Made by a program: the position numbers and the translations under genes
Notes under the pieces: generated by a model
Told to the model about the DNA's origin: nothing
Database searches by the model: none
What the model saw: only the letters and a program-made list of their open reading frames with translations
In this document: positions 8,105-15,408 of the stretch, in pieces
Numbering within the stretch: the stretch's first letter is position 1
How the letters are laid out: each line of letters starts with the position of its first letter
Assembly (NCBI GenBank): GCA_019232625.1
Contig: JAFANP010000004.1
Coordinates: forward strand, 1-64,000
Direction of reading: 5' to 3'
Length of the DNA: 64,000 bases
Source: Alphaproteobacteria bacterium
GTDB lineage: Bacteria; Pseudomonadota; Alphaproteobacteria; Sphingomonadales; Sphingomonadaceae

Positions 8105-9233
8105 GCTCGACCGCCGCGGCTTCATCGCCGCCGGAGCGGGCGCGGCGCTGGGCGCGGCGGCACCGGCGCCCCGCCGCGGCCCGAGGCTCGTGGTCAACGC
8201 GCTGGGCGGCCTCACCGACCCCAACGTCTGGAGCGACGCCGACCGGAGCAACGCCGTCGGACCCACCGAGCGGAGGACGCTGACGCCGCGGATCCTGCGC
8301 GACGCCCTCGCGAGCGGCCTGGACGCGGTGAACGTCACCCTCGGCTACGTGGCCGGGCCCGGCGATCCGTTCGAGCAGACGGTGCGCGAGATCGGAATCT
8401 GGGACTGGCGCCTCCGCCGCCACACCGGCGTGCTGATGCAGGTCCTCACCGCCGGGGACCTGCTGCGCGCCCAGGCGGAGCGCAAGATCGGAATCGTCTA
8501 CGGCGTGCAGAATGCGGCGATGCTCGGCGACAAGGTGGAGCGGGTGGACCTCTTCGCCGACCTGGGCCTGCGCGTCGTCCAGCTCACCTACAATCCCGCG
8601 AACGGGCTGGGCGACGGGGCGGCGGCGCCGCAGGGGCGGGGCCTGACACCGTTCGGACGGGAGGTGGTGGAGCGGCTCAACGCCAACCGCCTGATGGTCG
8701 ACCTCTCCCACAGCGGCGAGCGCACCTGCCTCGATGCCGCCCGTTTCTCGGCCCGTCCGGTGTCGATCAACCACACCGGCTGCCGCGCGCTCAACGACCT
8801 GCCGCGCAACAAGACCGACGAGGAGCTTCGGCTGGTCGCCTCCAAGGGCGGGTTCGTCGGCATCTACTTCATGCCCTTCCTCGCCCGCTCCGGCCAGGCC
8901 AGAGCGGAGGACGTCGTCCGCCATATCGAGCATGCGCTCGGCGTCTGCGGCGAGGACCATGTCGGTGTCGGCACCGACGGCGGAACGACCGGGATAGACG
9001 ATCTCGCCGCCTACCGCGCCCACATCGCCAAGCAGGTCGCGGACCGGCGGCAGGCCGGAATCGGCGCGGCGGGGGAAAATGCCCAGACGCTGCCCCTCGT
9101 CCTGGACCTGACCGGCCCGACCCAGTTCGAGAGGCTCGCGCTGATGCTGGCGCGGCGCGGCCATCCCGAGCGGCGGATCGACAAGATACTGGGTCTCAAC
9201 TTCCTCGCCTTCGCCCGGGAGATATGGGGATGA
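8097..9233 (+). CDS. Peptidase M19 (membrane dipeptidase)-like protein, Tat-type signal
   Basis: The 378-residue protein starts with a twin-arginine-like signal (DRRGFIAAGAG). The M19 fold is recognisable from VDLSHSGERT and INHTGCRALNDLPRN (the two conserved histidines and the arginine), from the FVGIYFMPF strand and from HVGVGTDGG. Two usual metal-site elements are missing: the N-terminal HxD of the DGHND motif is replaced by VVNALGGLTDPN, and the bridging glutamate of GIEG is GVQNA. It may therefore bind metal differently or act on another substrate than dipeptides. It is coupled on both sides (8-base overlap upstream, ATGA overlap downstream). The family call is firm; dipeptidase activity is uncertain. 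Confidence 0.8.
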   Translation: MTELDRRGFIAAGAGAALGAAAPAPRRGPRLVVNALGGLTDPNVWSDADRSNAVGPTERRTLTPRILRDALASGLDAVNVTLGYVAGPGDPFEQTVREIGIWDWRLRRHTGVLMQVLTAGDLLRAQAERKIGIVYGVQNAAMLGDKVERVDLFADLGLRVVQLTYNPANGLGDGAAAPQGRGLTPFGREVVERLNANRLMVDLSHSGERTCLDAARFSARPVSINHTGCRALNDLPRNKTDEELRLVASKGGFVGIYFMPFLARSGQARAEDVVRHIEHALGVCGEDHVGVGTDGGTTGIDDLAAYRAHIAKQVADRRQAGIGAAGENAQTLPLVLDLTGPTQFERLALMLARRGHPERRIDKILGLNFLAFAREIWG

Positions 9234-10114
9234 GCCCAGCCTTCGTCGCCTTCGTGAACACCGTCTTCGTCCCCGTCGGGCTGATGCTGATCATGTTCAG
9301 CCTCGGCCTCACCCTGGCGCTGAAGGACTTCGCCCTCGTCGCCACCCACCCCAAGACCGTGATCGCCGGGCTGGCGGGCCAGCTCGTCGCGATGCCGCTC
9401 CTTGCGCTGGCGCTCGGGATACTGTTCCGGCTGCCGCCGACGATGGCGCTCGGCCTCTTCATCCTCGGCATATGCCCGGCCGGCACGACGTCCAACGCGC
9501 TCACCTTCCTGGGACGCGGCAACGTCGCGCTGGCGGTGGTGCTGACCGCGCTGTCGAGCTTCGTCACCGTCTTCTCGATCCCGCTGCTGCTGAGCTGGGC
9601 GTTGCCGCACTTCCTCGGCGGCGGCGAGGCGCCGAAGCTGTCGGTCGTCACGACGATGGTGCAGCTGCTGCGGGTGGCGGTGCTGCCGATCGCGGTGGGG
9701 ATGATCGTGCGCCGCTTCGCCCCGGACTTCGCGGCGCGCCTCGCCCGCTGGCTGCGGCCCGTCTCCGCAATCGTCCTCGTCGCCGTCATCGCCTTCTCGG
9801 TGGCGATCAGCCTCGACCTCGTCCTCCTCAACGTCGTGCGGGGAGGTCCGGCGCTCTACGCGCTCAACCTCGCCGCGATGGGCGCCGGACTGCTCATCGC
9901 CAAGGCGATCGGGGCGGGAGCGAAGGACCGCATGACCCTGTCGATCGAGGTCGGCGTCCACAACGTGACGCTCGCCATCTACCTGACGCTGACGGTGCTG
10001 AACGACCTGCCGCTGGCGGTGCTGCAGAACATCTACGGCGTCGTCATGCTGCTCAACGCCGCCTTCCTCATACGCGGCTTCAGGCCGGCGATCGCGCGCG
10101 AGGAGCAAAGGTGA
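9230..10114 (+). CDS. Bile acid:sodium symporter (BASS/SBF) family transporter
   Basis: The 294-residue protein is almost wholly hydrophobic, with nine to ten predicted membrane helices and the conserved LGICPAGTTSNALTFLGRGN crossover and EVGVHNVTLAIYL segments of the family. BASS proteins import organic anions with sodium. I prefer ATG 9230, which overlaps the upstream stop as ATGA and has GGGAG at a good distance, over ATG 9224. The gene ends in a GTGA overlap with the next one. Its place inside a catabolic operon suggests uptake of that pathway's substrate. Confidence 0.88.
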   Translation: MSPAFVAFVNTVFVPVGLMLIMFSLGLTLALKDFALVATHPKTVIAGLAGQLVAMPLLALALGILFRLPPTMALGLFILGICPAGTTSNALTFLGRGNVALAVVLTALSSFVTVFSIPLLLSWALPHFLGGGEAPKLSVVTTMVQLLRVAVLPIAVGMIVRRFAPDFAARLARWLRPVSAIVLVAVIAFSVAISLDLVLLNVVRGGPALYALNLAAMGAGLLIAKAIGAGAKDRMTLSIEVGVHNVTLAIYLTLTVLNDLPLAVLQNIYGVVMLLNAAFLIRGFRPAIAREEQR

Positions 10115-11067
10115 GCCTGCTGGTCGTCTCGCGCGACGAGGTCGCGGCTCACCTCCCTTACGAGGCGTGCATCCCGTTGATGCGGGAGGCGATGACGGCC
10201 CTGTCGCGCGGCCGGACGCGGCAGACGCTGCGCGCGATCATCGACCTGGAGGGGGGCGGCGCGTTCGGCGTAATGCCCGGGGCGGCGGACGGGACGGCGT
10301 TCGGCGCGAAGCTGATCAGCGTCTTCCCCGCGGCGGCGACGGGAGCGCCGTCCCACCAGGGCCTCGTCGCCCTGTTCGACCCGGTGAGCGGCGCCCCTGT
10401 GGCGGCGATCGATGCGTCCGAGCTGACCGCGATCCGCACCGCCGCCGCCTCCGCGGCCGCGACCGACGCGCTGGCCCGGCCCGACGCAAGGCGGCTCGCC
10501 GTCCTGGGCACCGGCGAGCAGGCGCTGCGGCACGTCGAGGCGCTGCGGTGCGTGCGGGACATAGAGGAGGTGCGGATCTGGGGCCGCTTGAGCGACAGGG
10601 CGGCGGCGCTGGCGGAGCGGCTTGGCGGCCGGGCGACGTCCGGGGTCGAGGAGGCCGTCGCCGGCGCCGACATCGTCTGCACCGTCACGGCCTCGCCGGA
10701 GCCGGTGCTCCTCGGCCGCTGGATAGGCGAGGGGACCCACCTCAACCTCGTCGGATCGAGCCGGGCGGGGCCGGCGGAGGTCGATACCGCCCTCGTCGCC
10801 CGCGCCCGCTTCTTCGCCGACCATGCCGAGGGCGTGCGCCGCCAGGGGGCCGAGTTCCTGAACGCGCTGGAGGAGGGAGCGATCGGCGGCGGCCATCTCC
10901 TCGGCGAGATAGGCGAGGTGTTCGCCGGGACCCTCGCGGGCCGCACGGCGCCGGAGGAGATCACCGCCTACAAGTCGCTCGGCAGCATCGTCCAGGACCT
11001 GGCGGCGGGATGGTATCTCTACGAGAAGGCGAAAGCGGAGGGATTCGGGACTCGCGTGCCGTTCTGA
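10111..11067 (+). CDS. Ornithine cyclodeaminase / mu-crystallin family protein
   Basis: This 318-residue protein of OCD/mu-crystallin type starts at GTG 10111 inside the GTGA overlap. The GAKLISVFP strand carries the conserved substrate lysine. AIRTAAASAAATDAL is the family signature helix. LAVLGTGEQALRHVEAL is the NAD(P)-binding loop, and NLVGSSRAGPAEVD follows. Members are ornithine cyclodeaminases, ketimine reductases or N-alkyl amino-acid dehydrogenases; the exact reaction cannot be read from the sequence. As last gene of the operon it probably works on an amino or imino acid released by the two upstream hydrolases. Confidence 0.85.
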   Translation: MSLLVVSRDEVAAHLPYEACIPLMREAMTALSRGRTRQTLRAIIDLEGGGAFGVMPGAADGTAFGAKLISVFPAAATGAPSHQGLVALFDPVSGAPVAAIDASELTAIRTAAASAAATDALARPDARRLAVLGTGEQALRHVEALRCVRDIEEVRIWGRLSDRAAALAERLGGRATSGVEEAVAGADIVCTVTASPEPVLLGRWIGEGTHLNLVGSSRAGPAEVDTALVARARFFADHAEGVRRQGAEFLNALEEGAIGGGHLLGEIGEVFAGTLAGRTAPEEITAYKSLGSIVQDLAAGWYLYEKAKAEGFGTRVPF

Positions 11068-11135
11068 GCGCGTGCATCCAATCGGGCCGCGTCACGTTGG
11101 GGAGGCGAACCTCTCAACCGGAACGGAGACTCCCG

Positions 11136-11498
11136 ATGGCGAGCATCAGCCAAGTCAAAGAGCATATGGAAGTGATCGGCGCCGACGGCGTGCACGTCGG
11201 CACGGTCGATTCGGTCGAAGGGACGCGGCTCAAGCTCATCAAGGCGGACAGCGGATCGCATGGCGGCCATCATCACTACATCTCGGAAGGCCTGATCGCG
11301 GCGGTCGAGGGCGACACGGTGCGCCTGTCGGCGAACGGCGGCAATGCCGTTCTGCTCGAGGAGGAGGCGGACGGATCCGGCCTCGGCGAGCAGAGCCTGT
11401 TCAGCTGGCGCAACATCGGCATCGGCGCCGCCGCCGCGGCCGTCGCGGTGGGCGCGGCCGCCTTCACCTGGAACCGGCGCGGCGAGCGCGAGGACTAG
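11136..11498 (+). CDS. DUF2171 domain protein with C-terminal membrane anchor
   Basis: The 120-residue protein starts at ATG 11136 after a GGAGAC site. Residues 1-70 form the DUF2171 domain (VKEHMEVIGADGVHVGTVDS, then LIKAD and HHYI), a PRC-barrel-like beta fold. After an acidic linker, residues 90-112 form one hydrophobic helix (NIGIGAAAAAVAVGAAAF) followed by arginines, so the domain probably sits on the cytoplasmic side of the membrane. The function is unknown. Confidence 0.8.
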   Translation: MASISQVKEHMEVIGADGVHVGTVDSVEGTRLKLIKADSGSHGGHHHYISEGLIAAVEGDTVRLSANGGNAVLLEEEADGSGLGEQSLFSWRNIGIGAAAAAVAVGAAAFTWNRRGERED

Positions 11499-11517
11499 GG
11501 CCTCCCGCCCGCGCCCG

Positions 11518-12387
11518 TCAGACGAAGTGGGGGTCCCGGCGTTCGCGCAGGGCCTCGTAATGGACGAGCGCGGGCTCGGGTCCGAACGGCACCGGCCGGC
11601 CGCCGCGGAAGGCCCATTCGCCGCGGTCGCAATCCTCGGCTCGGACGTAGCCGTTGATGTAGAAGCGGCGGCGGTGGGCCGACCGGTTGGTGCCCGAGCC
11701 GTGGACCAGATAGGGGCTCCAGAGCGCGAGGTCGCCGGGCGCGAGGAGGATATCGACGGCGTCGGCGGCGTCGAGGCCGACCGCCTCGAGCACCGGGTCC
11801 GACATCGCGGCGCCGAGCACCTCGTCCGGGCATTCGAGCGGGAGCTCGCCCCACAAGTGGCTCCCGGGCACGAAGCGCAGGCATCCCGAGCCCGGATCGT
11901 GGGGATCGATGGCGAGGCCGGTCTGGACGTAGGAGCCGGCGAGGTTGCGATAGGCCTCGTCGGGCTTGCGGAATCGGGAATCCTGGTGCCAGGCGAAATC
12001 GCCGCTGCTGACGGGCGACTTCCAGTGGATCTGGTTGATGATCTGCTTGAGGTCGCCGCCGAGCAGGGGCGCGAGGATCGAGGCGAGCCGCCGGTCGAGG
12101 CGGAAGGCGTTGAGAACGGCTTGGTGGTAGGACGGCCACTGGATCATCTGCACCAGCGGGCCGTCGTCCCCGGCGGCGACGCGGTAGAAGAGATTGCCGT
12201 GGCGGAAGCTTCGGCCGAGCCGCATCCCCTCGTCGTGGACCTGGTCCGCCGCGGCCGCGAGGGCGGCGACCTCGTCGCCGCCGAACAGTCCGCGAAGGAC
12301 GACGAAGCCGTTCCGCCTATAGGCCGAAACATAGTCGCCGGCGGCCTGGGCGCCGTCGACCCGGTACGCATGGGGATCCGTCATCAT
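11518..12387 (-). CDS. Phytanoyl-CoA dioxygenase (PhyH) family protein
   Basis: The 289-residue protein has the double-stranded beta-helix of Fe(II)/2-oxoglutarate oxygenases. Iron ligands are visible as WHQD (HxD, about residue 139) and the distal histidine of LVHGSGTN, followed by RRRFYING carrying the arginine that binds 2-oxoglutarate. LRFVPGSHLWG is typical of PhyH. The start has two ATGs with GGAGG just upstream. PhyH proteins hydroxylate diverse small molecules; the substrate is unknown. It stands apart from the cytochrome gene by 74 bases. Confidence 0.88.
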   Translation of the reverse strand: MMTDPHAYRVDGAQAAGDYVSAYRRNGFVVLRGLFGGDEVAALAAAADQVHDEGMRLGRSFRHGNLFYRVAAGDDGPLVQMIQWPSYHQAVLNAFRLDRRLASILAPLLGGDLKQIINQIHWKSPVSSGDFAWHQDSRFRKPDEAYRNLAGSYVQTGLAIDPHDPGSGCLRFVPGSHLWGELPLECPDEVLGAAMSDPVLEAVGLDAADAVDILLAPGDLALWSPYLVHGSGTNRSAHRRRFYINGYVRAEDCDRGEWAFRGGRPVPFGPEPALVHYEALRERRDPHFV

Positions 12388-12461
12388 CGCCTCCCACCGC
12401 GGCGCAGCCTACACCCAAGCCGTTGGAAGTGCACGCCCTTTTGCCGACGAGGCGGCGCGGC

Positions 12462-12941
12462 TCAGTGGGCCGGCTCGGCGCGGTAGAGGTCGTGGCAGCC
12501 CTTGCAGGCGCCGCCCGCATCCCTGAACGCGGCGGCGAAGGCCTCCTTGTCGCCCGCCTTGGCGGCGTCGTTGAGCCTGGTCGCGGCGGCGGCGAAGGCG
12601 GCCGCCTTGGCATCGAAATCGGCGCGGTTGGCCCAGATCGAAGGCTTGGCCTCGCTCCCGGGCAGCGCCGTACCGGCGGGGAAGAGCGAGGGGATGGCGT
12701 TCGCCCACTTGACCAGCTGGCGCGAGCTGAACGCGAAGGGCTTCACCTCGCCGCCCGCGTCGACGGCGCCCTTGTAGCTGCCGAGTACTCCGGCCGAGAG
12801 GCCCATGCCGGCCTGGCGGGCGGCGACCACCTGCTCGGCCGAGAGCAAGCGCGCCGCCGGCTTCGGCTTCGCGCCGGTCTGCGAGGCCGCGGCCGCGACG
12901 AGGAGCGCCGCGGCGCCGACGGTGATCGCGATACGCATCAT
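12462..12941 (-). CDS. Periplasmic class II cytochrome c (c'/c556 type)
   Basis: This protein of 158-159 residues has a signal peptide (start MMRIAITVGAAALLVAAAAS) and one C-terminal haem motif, CKGCH, near residue 148 in a four-helix-bundle context (GGACKGCHDLYR), as in cytochrome c556. Either of two adjacent ATGs may be used; both overlap the stop of the NfeD gene. Class II cytochromes shuttle electrons or bind small gases. It is the last gene of the SPFH-NfeD-cytochrome run. Confidence 0.85.
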   Translation of the reverse strand: MMRIAITVGAAALLVAAAASQTGAKPKPAARLLSAEQVVAARQAGMGLSAGVLGSYKGAVDAGGEVKPFAFSSRQLVKWANAIPSLFPAGTALPGSEAKPSIWANRADFDAKAAAFAAAATRLNDAAKAGDKEAFAAAFRDAGGACKGCHDLYRAEPAH

Positions 12942-13399
12942 TCCCTCCCTTCGATGAGTCGCGCCGGCTCGCTCTGGACGAGCAGGCAATTGCCTTCGGC
13001 GCCGGTGACGCGCACCCGCGCGCCCTCGTCGCAATCCTCGCCCCGGCAGCTCCACACGCTGTCGCCGACCTTGACCCGCCCCTCGCCGCCGCGGATCGCG
13101 GAGACGACGGTGACGTTGCGGCCGACCAGCCGGGCGGCGCGGTCGTTGAGCAGGGGGTCGCTGCTCGGAACGGGGTTGTTCGCGTACCAGCGCCGCCCCG
13201 CATAGACCGAGCCGATCGAGAAGAGCGCGAACAGGGCGAACTGGAAGGGCAGGGCGATTCCGGTCGCCAGGACGACGAGGCCGGTCGCGGCGGCGGCGGC
13301 GGCGATCCAGATGAGGAAGACGCCCGGAACGATCAGCTCGGCGATGCCGAGCAGGGCCCCGGCGATCAGCCACAGCCATTGAGGCTCGAGGTCGTTCAC
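12938..13399 (-). CDS. NfeD family membrane protein
   Basis: The 153-residue protein begins with three to four membrane helices (from LWLIAGALLGIAELIVPGVF) and ends in a small OB-fold domain (DRAARLVGRNVTVVSAIRGG, GRVKVGDSVW). This is the short NfeD type encoded with SPFH proteins. The GTG start at 13399 overlaps the SPFH stop codon. NfeD and SPFH proteins together organise membrane microdomains and membrane-protein quality control. An odd CRGEDC pair occurs in the OB domain. Confidence 0.88.
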   Translation of the reverse strand: MNDLEPQWLWLIAGALLGIAELIVPGVFLIWIAAAAAATGLVVLATGIALPFQFALFALFSIGSVYAGRRWYANNPVPSSDPLLNDRAARLVGRNVTVVSAIRGGEGRVKVGDSVWSCRGEDCDEGARVRVTGAEGNCLLVQSEPARLIEGRE

Positions 13400-14379
13400 C
13401 GCCCGCCCTCGAACGGCCCCGCCCGGCGCGGCGGCGGCGGCGGCGCGGGTTCGCCGGCGGCGGGAGGCGCATTGCCGCCCAGCGCCTCCTTGGCGAGCGC
13501 GCCGATGCCGCCAAGGGTGCCGATCAGCTGCGTCGCCTCGACAGGGAAGAGGATCGTCTTGGCATTGGGCGAGCGCGCGAACATGCCGACCGCCTCGACA
13601 TATTTCTGGGCGACGAAATAGTTGATCGCCTGGGCCGAGCCGTTCTCGATCGCGTCGGAGACGAGCTGCGTCGCCTTGGCCTCGGCCTCGGCGGCGCGCT
13701 CGCGCGCCTCGGCGCTGCGGAAGGCCGCCTCCCGCGTGCCCTCCGCCTGGAGGATGGCGGACTGCTTCTCGCCCTCGGCCTTGAGGATCGCCGAGGCGCG
13801 CAGGCCCTCGGCCTCGAGGATCTGTGCGCGCTTCTCGCGCTCGGCCTTCATCTGGCGGCCCATCGCGTTGACGATGTCGGCGGGCGGGCGGATGTCCTTC
13901 ACTTCGACGCGGGTGATCTTGACCCCCCAGGCCTCGGTCGCCTGGTCGACGACGATGAGGAGGCGGGCGTTGATCTCGTCGCGCTTCGACAGCGTCTCGT
14001 CGAGGTCCATCGAGCCCATCACCGTACGAAGGTTGGTCGTCGAGAGCTGGAGGATGGCGAGGTAGAGGTCGGACACCTCGTAGGCCGCCTTGGCGGCGTC
14101 GAGCACCTGGAAGAAGACCACGCCGTCGACCGCGACCATGGCGTTGTCCTTGGTGATGATCTCCTGGCCCGGTATGTCGAGCACCTGCTCCATCATGTTC
14201 ACCTTGCGGCCGACGCGATAGAAGAAGGGCATGTAGAAGTTGAAGCCCGGCTGGGCGACGGCGGTGAAGCGGCCGAAATGCTCGATCGTGTAGTGATAGC
14301 CCTGACGGACGATCTTGATGCTGGACATCAGGAACAGGAGGACCAGCAGGACGACCGCGAGAATGCCGATAAGTGCCAT
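13396..14379 (-). CDS. SPFH/Band 7 (stomatin-like, QmcA type) membrane protein
   Basis: The 327-residue protein has an N-terminal membrane helix (MALIGILAVVLLVLLFLM) followed by a Band 7 domain (IVRQGYHYTIEHFGRF, then QEIITKDNAMVAVDGVVFF) and a long alanine/glutamate-rich coiled coil (AEGLRASAILKAEGEKQSA). It ends with a proline-rich tail. The start is at 14379. The protein probably oligomerises at the inner membrane and works with NfeD. Transcription likely starts from the AT-rich promoter in the divergent gap to the CitE-like gene. Confidence 0.92.
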   Translation of the reverse strand: MALIGILAVVLLVLLFLMSSIKIVRQGYHYTIEHFGRFTAVAQPGFNFYMPFFYRVGRKVNMMEQVLDIPGQEIITKDNAMVAVDGVVFFQVLDAAKAAYEVSDLYLAILQLSTTNLRTVMGSMDLDETLSKRDEINARLLIVVDQATEAWGVKITRVEVKDIRPPADIVNAMGRQMKAEREKRAQILEAEGLRASAILKAEGEKQSAILQAEGTREAAFRSAEARERAAEAEAKATQLVSDAIENGSAQAINYFVAQKYVEAVGMFARSPNAKTILFPVEATQLIGTLGGIGALAKEALGGNAPPAAGEPAPPPPPRRAGPFEGGR

Positions 14380-14404
14380 GGTGAAAAGCCCCTCCCCGGG
14401 CGGT

Positions 14405-14450
14405 GACGGCGTTTATAATGTAGACAATGGCGGCCGCTTCCAAGCAAATT
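14405..14450. promoter_or_regulatory. AT-rich divergent promoter region between SPFH and CitE-like genes
   Basis: This is a rare AT-rich island. On the plus strand a perfect TATAAT lies at 14414-14419. On the minus strand TTGGAA, a 17-base gap and CATTAT form a plausible -35/-10 pair for the SPFH operon. For the plus-strand gene the TATAAT is only eight bases before ATG 14427, so transcription would begin almost at that codon or lead to ATG 14457. Confidence 0.4.
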
Positions 14451-14456
14451 CGGGCC

Positions 14457-15272
14457 ATGGCTCCGCACCCCGAACTGCGCCTCGTGCGCTCGCTCCTCTT
14501 CCTCCCCGCCTCCAATCCGCGCGCCGTCGAGAAGGCGAGGGGCCTTGCCGCCGACATGGTCGTGCTCGACCTCGAGGACGCGGTGAAGGCGCAGGACAAG
14601 GCACGCGCCCGCGCGGCGGCGGTGGCGGCCGCGGCGGAGGGCTTTGCGGGGCTCTGCGCGATCCGGGTCAACTCGCACGAGGCGCTGTGGCAGGCGGACG
14701 TGGAGGCGGTGCGGGGCAGCCGGGCCGACTTCGTCATCTATCCCCGCACCGCCGGGCCGGACGACGTCGCCCGCACCGGCGCCGCGACCGGCAAGCCGGC
14801 GCTGGCGATGGTCGAGACGGCGCGAGGCGTGCTGAACGCCGCCGCGATCGCGCCGTCCTCCGTGGGGCTGATCGCCGGCACCAACGACCTTGCCGCCGAT
14901 CTCGGCCTCAGGCCCGGCGGTCCGCGCGCGCCGCTGCTGACGGCGCTGCAGACCATCCTGCTCGCCGCCCGCGCCGCCGGAGTGGCCGCGTTCGACGGGG
15001 TGTTCAACCGGCTCGAGGACGGGGAGGGCCTGGAGGCGGAGTGCCGCGAAGGGCGCAGCTTCGGCTTCGACGGCAAGTCGCTCATCCACCCGAACCAGAT
15101 CGAGGCCGCCAACCGGCTGTTCGCGCCGTCGGAGGAGGAGCTCGCCGCGGCCCGCCGCCTGGTGGCGGCCGCCACCGGCGGCGCCGAGCGCCACGAAGGC
15201 GAGATGATCGAGCGGATGCACGTCGAGCAGGCCCGCCTGATGCTGGCGAGGGCCGGGAAAGGCGCCGGTTGA
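14457..15272 (+). CDS. CoA ester lyase, CitE / HpcH-HpaI family
   Basis: The protein (271 residues from ATG 14457, 281 from ATG 14427) has a TIM-barrel core beginning with LVRSLLFLPASNPRAVEKA. MVVLDLEDAV carries the metal-binding aspartate/glutamate pair, and IRVNSH, MVETARGVLNA, GTNDLAADLG and GKSLIHPNQIEAAN follow. These are hallmarks of CitE-like lyases that cleave malyl-, citramalyl- or similar CoA thioesters. Neither start has a good ribosome site; I chose the one closer to the family start. The gene stands alone, so its substrate cannot be told. Confidence 0.85.
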   Translation: MAPHPELRLVRSLLFLPASNPRAVEKARGLAADMVVLDLEDAVKAQDKARARAAAVAAAAEGFAGLCAIRVNSHEALWQADVEAVRGSRADFVIYPRTAGPDDVARTGAATGKPALAMVETARGVLNAAAIAPSSVGLIAGTNDLAADLGLRPGGPRAPLLTALQTILLAARAAGVAAFDGVFNRLEDGEGLEAECREGRSFGFDGKSLIHPNQIEAANRLFAPSEEELAAARRLVAAATGGAERHEGEMIERMHVEQARLMLARAGKGAG

Positions 15273-15408
15273 GGCGCGGGCCTGATCCGGACGTCGCGGT
15301 GGGCCGCCATTCCCGCAATTTCTGTGCAGCCCGCGGCATTGCCGGACGAAATCCGCGCTGTTAGCACCGTCGCGCGCGGCGGTTTGCGGCCGCGGGGGAG
15401 ATTCACGC

